From contig DEFO01000011.1 in the NCBI GenBank assembly GCA_002350805.1, positions 57,070 through 121,069 of the forward strand: DNA of 64,000 bases, read 5' to 3'. Under the pieces are notes generated by a model. It saw nothing but the letters and a program-made list of their open reading frames with translations. It did not search any database and was not told where the DNA came from. The position numbers and the translations under genes were made by a program. Below are positions 26,947-34,072 of the stretch, in pieces. Within the stretch, counting starts at the first letter, position 1. Every line of letters begins with the position of its first letter. The DNA is from Prevotella sp. UBA2850 (GTDB lineage Bacteria > Bacteroidota > Bacteroidia > Bacteroidales > Bacteroidaceae).

Positions 26947-28587
26947 CTACTGAACTGCGAAGCAGATGGTCTTGCCTGTATTCTCGACCGTCGGCATGGT
27001 GATGGTGAGGGCGTCGGCCGTCTGGCGGAACACCACTTTATGGCTGCTGCCCAGCAGGCGGACCCGCTTGATGCGCTTGCCGTTCATCTGGGGCGACTTG
27101 CGGCCGAGCGCCTTCATACGGACGGTCTGAGCCGTGGGGAAGCCCAGCACGAAGGCATAGAGGGTGCCGTTCTTCTGAGTGTAGCGTATGTCCTTGTCGC
27201 TCAACGACTCCTGCAGCTTCTCGTTGTCGCGGAACGAGCCGGTATTGGCGGTATTCACGGCTCCTTCGCCATAGACTTTCCAGGGGCGCGTGCCGAAGAT
27301 GCCCTCGCCGTTGACGTCGAGCCAGGCCTTGAAGTCCTTGAGGAAGGCGCGCTCTTTCTCGTCGATGCTTCCGTCGCCTCGCACGGGGATGTTGAGCAGC
27401 AGGTTGCCGTTCTTGCTCACGATGTCGACGAAGGTCTTGACGACGCGCTCTACGGTCTTGTATCTGCCCTTCTCGTAGAGCTTCCTATCGTAGTGCCACG
27501 AGCCGATGCACATGCAGGTCTGCCAGGGCCGCGGCGAAATGTCGGCAAAGGCGCCGCGCTCGCAGTCCATCACCACGCCGCGCTGCTGCTCCTCGCTGAG
27601 GCGCTTGGCGTTGATGACGGCCTCGTTGCGGCCTCCGTGCATCCTCATGCTGCGGTTGTACATGTGGGCGGCAATCTCCAGTCCGTAGTGCTCCAGGGGC
27701 AGGTCGTGCTCGTCGTCAAAGTAGATGAGGTCGGGGTTGTAGTCGTCGATGAGCTGCCGGCAGCGCAGGAACCAGTTCTTGGCAAACTGGGGGTTCATCT
27801 CGGGGATGCGCTCCGACCATACGCGGTCGTTGGCCTCATGCCAGGCGGCCATCGAGTCGACGCTGGTGAACCCGCTGGGAATCACTATGTTGTAGCCGCC
27901 ATAGAACTGCTGGGGGTCGTAGCCTTCCCACCACTTGCCCTTGCCGTCTTCCTTCGTCAGGTTGTAGGCGTCGTATCTCACGCCTGCCTTCTCGCCCTCG
28001 GCATCGTAGCCGTAGGCGGTCTGGAACCAATGCCAGGCGTGGGCCGAGTGGTTGCTCACGCCGAAGCGCAGCCCGTTGCGGCGCGCGGCCTTCTCGAACT
28101 CGCCCACGATGTCGCGCTTCGGACCCATGTTGACGGAGTTCCAGGGGTGGTATTTCGAACGGTAGTTGTCGAAGTTGTCGTGATGATTGGCCATGCAGAC
28201 GAAGTATCGGGCGCCCACTTCCTTGTAGAGCTTCACGAGCGCCTCGGGGTCGAACTTCTCGGCTTTCCACATCGGTATGAAGTCTATCATGCCAAACTCC
28301 GAGGGATGGCCGAAGCGCTGGCAATGCTCGCGGTATTGGCCCTGGTCCTGCTGATACATGGCCCGTGCATACCAGTCGCCCGCCTCGGGTACACATTGCA
28401 GTCCCCAATGCGCCCAGATGCCCAGTTTGGCGTCGGCAAACCATTGGGGAGCCTGATAGTTGGCCGCGAGCGACTGCCACGACGGCTCGAAGACTCCTTT
28501 TTCGATATCCGTGGCAACTGCCTGTGCCAGGACGGGGATGCCCATCAGCGCCCCCAAAAGTGTTGAGAAGAACCTTTTCATTTTCAT
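26947..28587 (-). CDS. GH29 alpha-L-fucosidase
   Basis: A secreted enzyme of about 546 residues with a signal peptide. The GH29 features include WFADAKLGIWAHWG, the HHDNFD motif and the nucleophile Asp in LIYFDDEHDL. It removes alpha-linked fucose from plant or host glycans; with a xyloglucan-type locus nearby, fucosylated xyloglucan is one plausible source. ATG 28587 was chosen because the in-frame ATG at 28611 falls inside the -7 box; ATG 28581 is also possible. It is transcribed alone. Confidence 0.92.
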   Translation of the reverse strand: MKMKRFFSTLLGALMGIPVLAQAVATDIEKGVFEPSWQSLAANYQAPQWFADAKLGIWAHWGLQCVPEAGDWYARAMYQQDQGQYREHCQRFGHPSEFGMIDFIPMWKAEKFDPEALVKLYKEVGARYFVCMANHHDNFDNYRSKYHPWNSVNMGPKRDIVGEFEKAARRNGLRFGVSNHSAHAWHWFQTAYGYDAEGEKAGVRYDAYNLTKEDGKGKWWEGYDPQQFYGGYNIVIPSGFTSVDSMAAWHEANDRVWSERIPEMNPQFAKNWFLRCRQLIDDYNPDLIYFDDEHDLPLEHYGLEIAAHMYNRSMRMHGGRNEAVINAKRLSEEQQRGVVMDCERGAFADISPRPWQTCMCIGSWHYDRKLYEKGRYKTVERVVKTFVDIVSKNGNLLLNIPVRGDGSIDEKERAFLKDFKAWLDVNGEGIFGTRPWKVYGEGAVNTANTGSFRDNEKLQESLSDKDIRYTQKNGTLYAFVLGFPTAQTVRMKALGRKSPQMNGKRIKRVRLLGSSHKVVFRQTADALTITMPTVENTGKTICFAVQ

Positions 28588-28608
28588 GGTGTCATATTGA
28601 TTTTGGTG

Positions 28609-28616
28609 CAAAAATA
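28609..28616 (-). promoter_or_regulatory. -7 box for the GH29 gene
   Basis: The minus strand reads TATTTTTG about 21 bp before the chosen ATG, which excludes the longer reading-frame start at 28611. No clear -33 box. Confidence 0.5.
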
Positions 28617-28722
28617 CGGATTTTTTTTAATTATTCTCCACTTTGGCGAAAAAACAGAAGACTATGGTAAAATTGAGAATTTTTTTAGGAGTGAAGGAGT
28701 GTAGGAGTTTGGGAGCTAGTCC

Positions 28723-28748
28723 AAGTGACAAGTGACAAGTGACAAGTG
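28723..28748. repeat. Short tandem repeat of CAAGTGA
   Basis: The 7-bp unit CAAGTGA repeats about 3.5 times in the spacer between the GH29 promoter and the YjbR-like gene. No function evident. Confidence 0.75.
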
Positions 28749-28804
28749 TGATTACCACTCAGGTTTCTTACTTTGAACTTTGAACCTTGAACTTTGCCCC
28801 GGCG

Positions 28805-29185
28805 TCAGCCCTCCCTCCCCCCTTTGGGGGAGTTGGAGGGGGCTCTTCTCTTGTATTTTGCCTTTACGATCTCGTAGGAGTTTCGGGTCAGTTGCTTGAG
28901 CAGTTCGTCGGGCGCGGTATCGGGATTGACGCCAATCCAATACTTGGGCGACTCGTTAAACGGCTTGCCGATACAGTCGTGCTGAGCCTTCAGGTCTTCA
29001 ATCCGCTCGGGCTGGCATTTGAGCGTGATGACGCTAAAATGGTCGCAGTCGAAGAACGAAAACATGTGGCCGTGCACGTAGAATGCCAATACGCCGCTGG
29101 CATAGCGGAAAGCCGTGAAAGGCAGCTTCTCTTCCACATCCTCGCCCAGCGAAAGGCAATACTCACGATAGTCTTCTATATTCAT
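28805..29185 (-). CDS. MmcQ/YjbR-family protein
   Basis: The product is 126 residues starting MNIEDYREYCLSLG, with the CyaY-like double-wing fold motifs KLPFTAFRYASGVLAFYVHGHMF and SPKYWIGVNPDTAPDELL that identify the YjbR (DUF419) family. Family members are small DNA-binding-like proteins of unclear role. Its last 12 or so codons are encoded by a copy of the palindromic repeat (copy B), so the tail may have been altered by repeat insertion. The upstream in-frame extension to 29230 lies in a tandem repeat and is discounted. Confidence 0.85.
   Translation of the reverse strand: MNIEDYREYCLSLGEDVEEKLPFTAFRYASGVLAFYVHGHMFSFFDCDHFSVITLKCQPERIEDLKAQHDCIGKPFNESPKYWIGVNPDTAPDELLKQLTRNSYEIVKAKYKRRAPSNSPKGGREG
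28806..28846. repeat. Palindromic repeat (copy B) in the YjbR gene end
   Basis: A 28-bp stretch (about 28818-28845) is identical to the right half of copy A at 26902-26940 and its flank. The left arm is degenerate, so the hairpin is weaker. It overlaps the last codons of the YjbR-like gene, encoding a Pro/Gly/Ser/Arg-rich tail. Confidence 0.8.
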
Positions 29186-29220
29186 AGCTTTATACTCTTT
29201 CTTTCCCTTAGTTATCGCCC

Positions 29221-29293
29221 GGAATGTCATCTCGTCAGAGCCTGGAATGTCATCTCATCAGAGCCCGGAATGTCATCTCGTCAGATGAGAGCC
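29221..29293. repeat. Three-copy 23-bp tandem repeat
   Basis: Units starting GGAATGTCATCTC at 29221, 29244 and 29267 repeat with a 23-bp period and one or two changes. The third copy runs into the 3' end of the next gene and supplies its last codons and TGA stop. Confidence 0.85.
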
Positions 29294-30022
29294 CAGATTG
29301 TCAATAAGTTGCAGGTCGGTAAACTTCTTCTTGTAGGGGTCAGCTTTGGGCATTTTCAAGGCGTTAGGATTTACCACCCCTGGCAGCTGGCTCCCTTTGT
29401 TCCTTTTCATGCGAGCATGCCATTTCACGATGAGCGGCAGGATTTCCCGGTCGAAGATGCCTTGCTCCACGATACGATAGTGCGGATGGTAGGCCTCACG
29501 ATATTCGGGCGAATGGCTGATGGCGTATTTGCCGGCAGAGAGGATGCTGTCTATGAAATGTTTGTCGGCCGCTTCATTCGGCAGGTTGAGCTTCATGGTG
29601 TCAATCACATTCACGATTGCATGCCACCTGTCGCGCCAACGCTCTACCGAAGGGTGCTTGCCTTGATTGGCACTCCGGATGAAAGCATCGAGCAGATGGT
29701 CGGCGCTGACGATTCCTTCCTTGATGGTCCTGATGCTCACACGCACATAATTACCCTCCGCGCCGCAGGGCTCATACATCCACGGCTGGAGGTCGTCGAG
29801 CGTGGTGCTGTTCAACTCGTCATCAAGGTAGGCTTTCACCCGTTGCCGATCGGTCACCAGGTGTTCTGCCCCCATATAGTCCTGGAAGCACGACTTATAG
29901 ATGTCGAGCAGACGAGACTTGGGATAGGCCTGCATCTGCCTGCCGACAAAACCCGCGACGTCTTGCGCCGAGACAGATACCGCCCCCATGAGGATGACGG
30001 ACAAGATGATCAACTGTTTCAT
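29273..30022 (-). CDS. Secreted protein of unknown function
   Basis: A 249-residue protein with a cleavable signal peptide (about residues 1-19, VSVSAQ) and a mostly helical body. It is conserved-looking, with Trp-rich patches such as ERWRDRWHAIVNVIDTM and HPHYRIVEQGIF, but I cannot assign a family. Its last five codons lie in a tandem repeat copy, so the exact C-terminus may vary. It appears to be a single-gene unit. Confidence 0.75.
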   Translation of the reverse strand: MKQLIILSVILMGAVSVSAQDVAGFVGRQMQAYPKSRLLDIYKSCFQDYMGAEHLVTDRQRVKAYLDDELNSTTLDDLQPWMYEPCGAEGNYVRVSIRTIKEGIVSADHLLDAFIRSANQGKHPSVERWRDRWHAIVNVIDTMKLNLPNEAADKHFIDSILSAGKYAISHSPEYREAYHPHYRIVEQGIFDREILPLIVKWHARMKRNKGSQLPGVVNPNALKMPKADPYKKKFTDLQLIDNLGSHLTR

Positions 30023-30335
30023 GCTTCAATATCTTTTATTTTGATGGTTATATTGATAGTTTCTTCAATTGAATGGTCCTATCTGAAAGTGACACTTATG
30101 GTAAGAATTTCGTATGATCTTCAGTTATTTGATAATGACGATGCAAAAATACGATTATTATCTGAAAACAAGGCCACAAACACAGGAAAAAACGCTTTCC
30201 CTGCAGCATTTTTAACTTTTATCCGCTATCGAAAAAACCGACACGCATTTGGCTCTTTGCGCATCGGTTTTTCCTGTCATATACGTCGAAGTTTCTGAAC
30301 TGGTTGTTAGCCAGCTTCCGTTTCCTATCGCCTTC
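30023..30335. other. Intergenic region, 313 bp
   Basis: Between the secreted-protein gene and the alcohol dehydrogenase gene, both on the minus strand. It carries the dehydrogenase terminator at 30231-30272 and a possible -7 box (TATTTTTG on the minus strand, 30144-30151) for the secreted-protein gene. I see no further gene. Confidence 0.5.
30231..30272 (-). terminator. Terminator after the iron alcohol dehydrogenase
   Basis: AAAAACCGA (ending at 30241) pairs with TCGGTTTTT (30264-30272). On the minus strand the stem ends in TTTTTTC. It lies 63 bp past the dehydrogenase stop. Confidence 0.8.
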
Positions 30336-31499
30336 TTACAAGGATGCCACCAGGATTTCCTTGATGTCCTGCTCGGAGAGGGGCACGTAGGCATTCTCCA
30401 GCCCTTCGTTCACGGCGATGTGGTGAGCCATCTCGTCGATACGCTCCTCGCCGATGCCCACCTCGCGCAGATGCATGGGGATACCGATTTCCTCGAAGAA
30501 GGCATAGGTCATCTCGATGGCCTTGTGGGCTATCTCCATACCTGTCAGCGTCGTGTCGATATCGAACACGTTGATGCCGTACTTCACAAAGCGCTCCAGC
30601 GTGCGCTCGCTCAGGATGTGCTCCATCCAGCGCGGCGTGATGATGGCCAGTCCCTCGCCGTGGGTGATGTCATAATAGGCGCTCAGGGCGTGCTCAATAC
30701 CGTGACAGGGCCAGCCGCTGGGACTGTTGCCGAGCGAGTAGATGCCGTTGCAGCCCAGGGTGCACGCAAACATCATCTCGGCGCGCGCCCGGTAGTCCTC
30801 TGGGTTCGCCAAGCAGCTCTTTGCGTTCGCCATCAGGCTCTTCAGACCAGCCTCGCAGAAGCCGTCGTTCAGCAGCGTAGAGTCCTCGCAGAAGTACTGC
30901 TCGATGATGTGGTTCATGGCATCGGCACAGCCTGCGGCCGTCTGTTTCTTCGACACGCTGAACGTGTAGCGCGGGTCGAGGAACGAGCAAACGGGGAACA
31001 GCAGCGGGTCCATGTAGCCAATCTTGTCGTTGGTCTCGGTACGCGAGATCACGCCGCCGCAGTCGTATTCCGAACCCGTAGCCGCCAACGTCAGGATGTC
31101 GACGATGGGCAGGGCGGCCTGTGCCTTCACCTTGTAGGAAATCAGGTCCCAGGGGTCGCCGTCGTACTTCGCTCCGGCGGCAATGGCCTTCGTACAGTCG
31201 AGCACGCTGCCGCCACCCACGGCCAGGATGACCTCGATGTCGTTCTCCTTACAGAGACGCACGCCGTCGAGCACGCTGGGGTCGTACTTCGGGTTGGGCT
31301 GTATGCCCGAAAGCTCCGTTATCTCGAAGTCCCTCAAGAGTTCCTTCACACGGTCGTAGAGACCAATCTTCTTGATGCTGCCGCCACCGTAGGCCAGCAG
31401 CACGCGCTTACCGATAGCACCCATCACGGCGGGCAGCTTCTCGATAGCGTTCTCGCCAAACACGAGGCGAGTAGGAGTCATGTAATCAAAATTCTGCAT
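30336..31499 (-). CDS. Iron-containing alcohol dehydrogenase
   Basis: A 387-residue group III dehydrogenase, butanol-dehydrogenase-like. The nucleotide site is GGGSVLDCTKAIAAG, and metal ligands are supplied by GCADAMNHIIEQYF, CHGIEHALSAYYDITHGEGLA. It would reduce aldehydes to alcohols with NAD(P)H in the cytoplasm. It starts 25 bp after the aldo/keto reductase gene and shares its AraC-type promoter, suggesting a role in carbonyl detoxification. Confidence 0.93.
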   Translation of the reverse strand: MQNFDYMTPTRLVFGENAIEKLPAVMGAIGKRVLLAYGGGSIKKIGLYDRVKELLRDFEITELSGIQPNPKYDPSVLDGVRLCKENDIEVILAVGGGSVLDCTKAIAAGAKYDGDPWDLISYKVKAQAALPIVDILTLAATGSEYDCGGVISRTETNDKIGYMDPLLFPVCSFLDPRYTFSVSKKQTAAGCADAMNHIIEQYFCEDSTLLNDGFCEAGLKSLMANAKSCLANPEDYRARAEMMFACTLGCNGIYSLGNSPSGWPCHGIEHALSAYYDITHGEGLAIITPRWMEHILSERTLERFVKYGINVFDIDTTLTGMEIAHKAIEMTYAFFEEIGIPMHLREVGIGEERIDEMAHHIAVNEGLENAYVPLSEQDIKEILVASL

Positions 31500-31524
31500 A
31501 GTTCTTTTTATTTGTGTTTGAAGT

Positions 31525-32370
31525 TTATCCGTAGGTTTCTATCAGGTATTTCACAAACGGCACGTCGTTGAAGTTCACAGTTCCCGTGTCGTGTTGGTTC
31601 ATGTTGGCAATCAGAGCCATCTCGTCGGCGCTCAGCGAGAAGTCGAAGATGTCGAAATTCTGTGCCATGCGCTCCTTGTGGCTCGACTTGGGAATGGCCA
31701 CAATGCCGCGCTGGGTGAGCCAGCGCAGAGCCACTTGTGCGGCACTCTTACCGTAGTTCTTTCCAATATCTGCCAGCACCTTGTTCTTCACAATACCGTC
31801 GACACCCTGTCCGCCCAGAGGTCCCCATGCCATCATGCGGGTGCCAAATTCGTCGAGCACCGGATCTATGTCTTTCTGTTGAATCAGTACGTTGCATTGC
31901 AGTTGGTTGACCATCGGTTTTACGTCCACATAGTGTGCAAAGTCGAAGAACCGCGCTGCCTGGAAGTTCGACACGCCGATGGCACGCACCTTCCCCTGCT
32001 TGTAAGCCTTCTCCATAGCCCGCCACGAACCGAACACGTCACCATAAGCCTGATGGATGAGCAGCAGGTCAATGTAGTCGGTCTGCAGTTTGCGCAAACT
32101 CTCGTCGATGCTCTTGGCGGCTTTCTCCTCGCCGGCATTCGCTATCCATACCTTTGTGGTCAGAAATATCTCCTCGCGTTTTACGCCACTTTTAGTGATG
32201 GCAGCACCCACGCCTTCCTCGTTATAGTAGGCCTGGGCAGTGTCTATCAGCCGATATCCTACCGACAAGGCATCGCTCACACAACGTTCACACTCTTCAG
32301 GCGACACCTGAAACACTCCATACCCCAAAAGAGGCATTTCCACACCGTTTGACAATTTGATGGTCTCCAT
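31525..32370 (-). CDS. Aldo/keto reductase
   Basis: A 281-residue TIM-barrel reductase. The catalytic tetrad is visible as Asp and Tyr in LIDTAQAYYNEEGVG, Lys in TTKVW and His in LLLIHQAYG. C-terminal IPKSSHKERMAQNFDIFDF is the NADPH-binding segment. It reduces aldehydes or methylglyoxal-like carbonyls. It heads an operon with the iron alcohol dehydrogenase. Confidence 0.95.
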   Translation of the reverse strand: METIKLSNGVEMPLLGYGVFQVSPEECERCVSDALSVGYRLIDTAQAYYNEEGVGAAITKSGVKREEIFLTTKVWIANAGEEKAAKSIDESLRKLQTDYIDLLLIHQAYGDVFGSWRAMEKAYKQGKVRAIGVSNFQAARFFDFAHYVDVKPMVNQLQCNVLIQQKDIDPVLDEFGTRMMAWGPLGGQGVDGIVKNKVLADIGKNYGKSAAQVALRWLTQRGIVAIPKSSHKERMAQNFDIFDFSLSADEMALIANMNQHDTGTVNFNDVPFVKYLIETYG

Positions 32371-32400
32371 AATCTAGATTTTATTTTGTGATTTCTGCTG

Positions 32401-32460
32401 CAAATGTACAAAAAAACCGCAAAATGCTTTTATACAATTTGCGGATTCAATTACCATTTT
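32401..32460 (-). promoter_or_regulatory. AraC-type promoter of the aldo/keto reductase operon
   Basis: The minus-strand -7 is TACATTTG (32401-32408). A block reading TGCTTTTATACAATTTGCGG on the plus strand (32425-32444), flanked by CCGCAAA and TTACCA, matches the flavodoxin promoter block in 19 of 20 positions and at the same distance from the -7 box. Arms CCGCAAA and TTTGCGG form an inverted repeat (32417-32444). Confidence 0.7.
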
Positions 32461-32467
32461 TTCGTTT

Positions 32468-32959
32468 TTATTTGTTTCTTACCAGTTCGATGGCCTCTTT
32501 GCCCGTGAGATGCTCAATATCGAAGCGGATGACCAACATTCTTGAGAAGCCTTTTTCCAGTTCTTTCTGCAGACTCTCGTCGTGTCCGTGGTTGTATCTG
32601 TCACCCAGCAGACGGGCAGCAGCCATTTTCTCGGTCTCATCGTCAACCACATGAATCCGCCCGAAAGCCACCACACTGCGGAAGTAGGTAGTATATTCCT
32701 CGGGTTGCACGTCATCCTTGTCGATGACGCAGAATGAGGCCTTGTCGCAATGCCTGATGGCATCGACCTTGTGACCTGCCAAGGCACTGTGGAAGTAAAT
32801 GCGCCCGTCGGCATAGACAAAACTGATGGGAACGGCATAGGGGTAGTCGTTGTCGCCCAGCAGGGCCAGTGTTCCCGACGTAGAGCGGTTGAGGATGCTG
32901 ACAGCCTCTTCGTTGCTCAGTTGCTGGCGCTTACGCCTCATTGGTCTGAATTCCATCAT
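32468..32959 (-). CDS. Nim-like pyridoxamine-5'-phosphate-oxidase-family flavoprotein
   Basis: A 163-residue split-barrel flavoprotein: RSTSGTLALLGDNDYPYAVPISFVYADGRIYFHSALAGHKVDAI is the family's FMN- and substrate-binding core. Relatives include Nim proteins, which reduce nitroimidazoles, and uncharacterised oxidoreductases; substrate here is unknown. Its ATG overlaps the stop of the SMR exporter gene (TAATG), so the pair is coupled. Confidence 0.88.
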   Translation of the reverse strand: MMEFRPMRRKRQQLSNEEAVSILNRSTSGTLALLGDNDYPYAVPISFVYADGRIYFHSALAGHKVDAIRHCDKASFCVIDKDDVQPEEYTTYFRSVVAFGRIHVVDDETEKMAAARLLGDRYNHGHDESLQKELEKGFSRMLVIRFDIEHLTGKEAIELVRNK

Positions 32960-33282
32960 TATGACACCGTTTTAAGTCCGATAATCGACGCGATGAGCGT
33001 CGTGATGAAAAATAGTCGCCAGAGAGTGGCTGGCTCGTGAAAGATGAAGATTCCCACCAGCACTGTGCCCACGGCACCAATGCCCGTCCATACAGGGTAG
33101 GCAGTGCCCAGCGGCAGTGTCTGTGTGGCCTTGGCCAAAAGAATCATACTCAGGATATAGAAGGCTACAAACCCTCCTATCCAGTTCCACCACAGGGCTC
33201 CTTCAAGCCCCTTCGATCGTCCGAGACAGTAGGTGAATGCCACCTCGCACAGTCCCGCTAAAATCAAAATAATCCAGTTCAT
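32959..33282 (-). CDS. SMR-family exporter, Gdx/SugE type
   Basis: The product is 107 residues with four membrane helices. Glu13 in AGLCEVAF is the proton/substrate-coupling residue, and QTLPLGTAYPVWTGIGAVG with the ending IIGLKTVS matches the Gdx branch, whose members export guanidinium. ATG 33282 is chosen over the upstream extension, which would lack membrane character and falls in the leader. It is translated together with the Nim-like gene. Confidence 0.9.
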   Translation of the reverse strand: MNWIILILAGLCEVAFTYCLGRSKGLEGALWWNWIGGFVAFYILSMILLAKATQTLPLGTAYPVWTGIGAVGTVLVGIFIFHEPATLWRLFFITTLIASIIGLKTVS

Positions 33283-33298
33283 TATGATCGTCCCCTTT

Positions 33299-33339
33299 GG
33301 CTTAAACCGCATCCCTGTTTGCCGGGGATCGCTCAAACC
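33299..33339 (-). promoter_or_regulatory. Structured leader of the Gdx-type exporter gene
   Basis: On the minus strand a two-part stem can form: nine pairs (33299-33307 with 33331-33339, three of them G-U), an internal loop, then ATCCC/GGGAT (33311-33315 with 33325-33329) closing a 9-nt loop. It lies about 17 bp before the ATG. Gdx genes are often controlled by guanidine riboswitches, but this does not match the class I, II or III patterns I know. Confidence 0.5.
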
Positions 33340-33352
33340 TTCCAAGGCGCTG

Positions 33353-33360
33353 CAAAGATA
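33353..33360 (-). promoter_or_regulatory. -7 box for the Gdx/Nim-like operon
   Basis: The minus strand reads TATCTTTG about 70 bp before the exporter ATG, which places the structured hairpin inside the mRNA leader. Confidence 0.55.
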
Positions 33361-33404
33361 ACAAATAATCTGAGATAAAAAGCATGTTTCTCTATTCTTT
33401 TTTG

Positions 33405-33412
33405 TATATTTG
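33405..33412 (+). promoter_or_regulatory. -7 box for the Nudix gene
   Basis: TATATTTG lies 110 bp before the Nudix ATG. The leader contains an AGCTCAT/ATGAGCT stem-loop (33451-33477). No clear -33 TTTG. Confidence 0.45.
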
Positions 33413-33522
33413 TGACCGAAATGAGGTAATGAACAGGCCCCCGAATGTTTAGCTCATGAGGATACCTCTTATGAGCTTCCTTTGATGAGAGTCTGTTATG
33501 TGTAATAAAAGAGAAAAGTGAT

Positions 33523-33954
33523 ATGCCGTATACATACAAATATCCCAGACCAGCAGTGACAGCCGACTGCATCGTGATTACAAAAGAGACTGAGCCAAAA
33601 GTGTTGCTCATCCAGCGTGGAAACGAACCCTACAAAGGTTGCTGGGCCTTCCCCGGTGGCTTTATGGATATGGACGAGACAACAGAACAGTGCGCCATCC
33701 GCGAACTGGAAGAGGAAACAGAACTGGTGGTTAGCCATGTGCAACAGGTAGGAGCTTACTCAAAGGTCGACCGCGACCCACGAGGCCGCACCATCACCGT
33801 AGCCTACCTCGCTTTGATAGATTCTCCAGTACCCATAAAAGGCCAAGACGATGCCGCCAGCGCCCAATGGTTCCCACTCTCCACTCTGCCACCATTAGCC
33901 TTCGACCATGCAGAGATCATGCGGGATGCGGTCAAGTTATTGTCTGTTATATGA
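33523..33954 (+). CDS. Nudix hydrolase
   Basis: A 143-residue Nudix protein. The Nudix box GGFMDMDETTEQCAIRELEEE holds the metal-binding glutamates, followed by TELVVSHVQQVGAYSKVDRDPRGR, a variant typical of the ADP-ribose/NADH pyrophosphatase-like branch. It hydrolyses a nucleotide diphosphate linkage in the cytoplasm; substrate not assignable. It has normal base composition, unlike the AT-rich block that begins just after its stop. Confidence 0.93.
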   Translation: MPYTYKYPRPAVTADCIVITKETEPKVLLIQRGNEPYKGCWAFPGGFMDMDETTEQCAIRELEEETELVVSHVQQVGAYSKVDRDPRGRTITVAYLALIDSPVPIKGQDDAASAQWFPLSTLPPLAFDHAEIMRDAVKLLSVI

Positions 33955-33955
33955 A

Positions 33956-33974
33956 TTCCGCAAGGCTTGTGGAA
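33956..33974. promoter_or_regulatory. 19-bp palindromic operator, copy 1
   Basis: TTCCGCAAGGCTTGTGGAA, with 9-bp arms around one central base and a single mismatch. Its centre is 53 bp before the -7 box of the TerB-like gene. Near-identical palindromes lie at 41731 and 44134, each set in relation to a promoter. Confidence 0.75.
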
Positions 33975-34017
33975 ATAATTATTTTACGATTATATCGCGT
34001 TTTTAGAATAATTATTG

Positions 34018-34025
34018 TATCTTTG
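34018..34025 (+). promoter_or_regulatory. -7 box for the TerB-like gene
   Basis: TATCTTTG, 48 bp before the ATG. No -33 TTTG is present at the usual spacing, consistent with dependence on an activator at the upstream palindrome. Confidence 0.6.
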
Positions 34026-34072
34026 TAGTCAAGATAGGTAATATTGAATAGGGACGTAGAAAATAATGTGCT

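Noticed and set aside
26881..28566. A 561-codon plus-strand reading frame opposite the GH29 gene
   Set aside because: It is antisense to GH29, rich in Val/Leu/His as expected from complement of GC-rich codons, and begins in the palindromic repeat.
33283..33345. Guanidine class I, II or III riboswitch
   Set aside because: The leader is too short for class I, lacks paired ACGR loops of class II and shows no class III pseudoknot pattern. Kept only as an unassigned structured leader.
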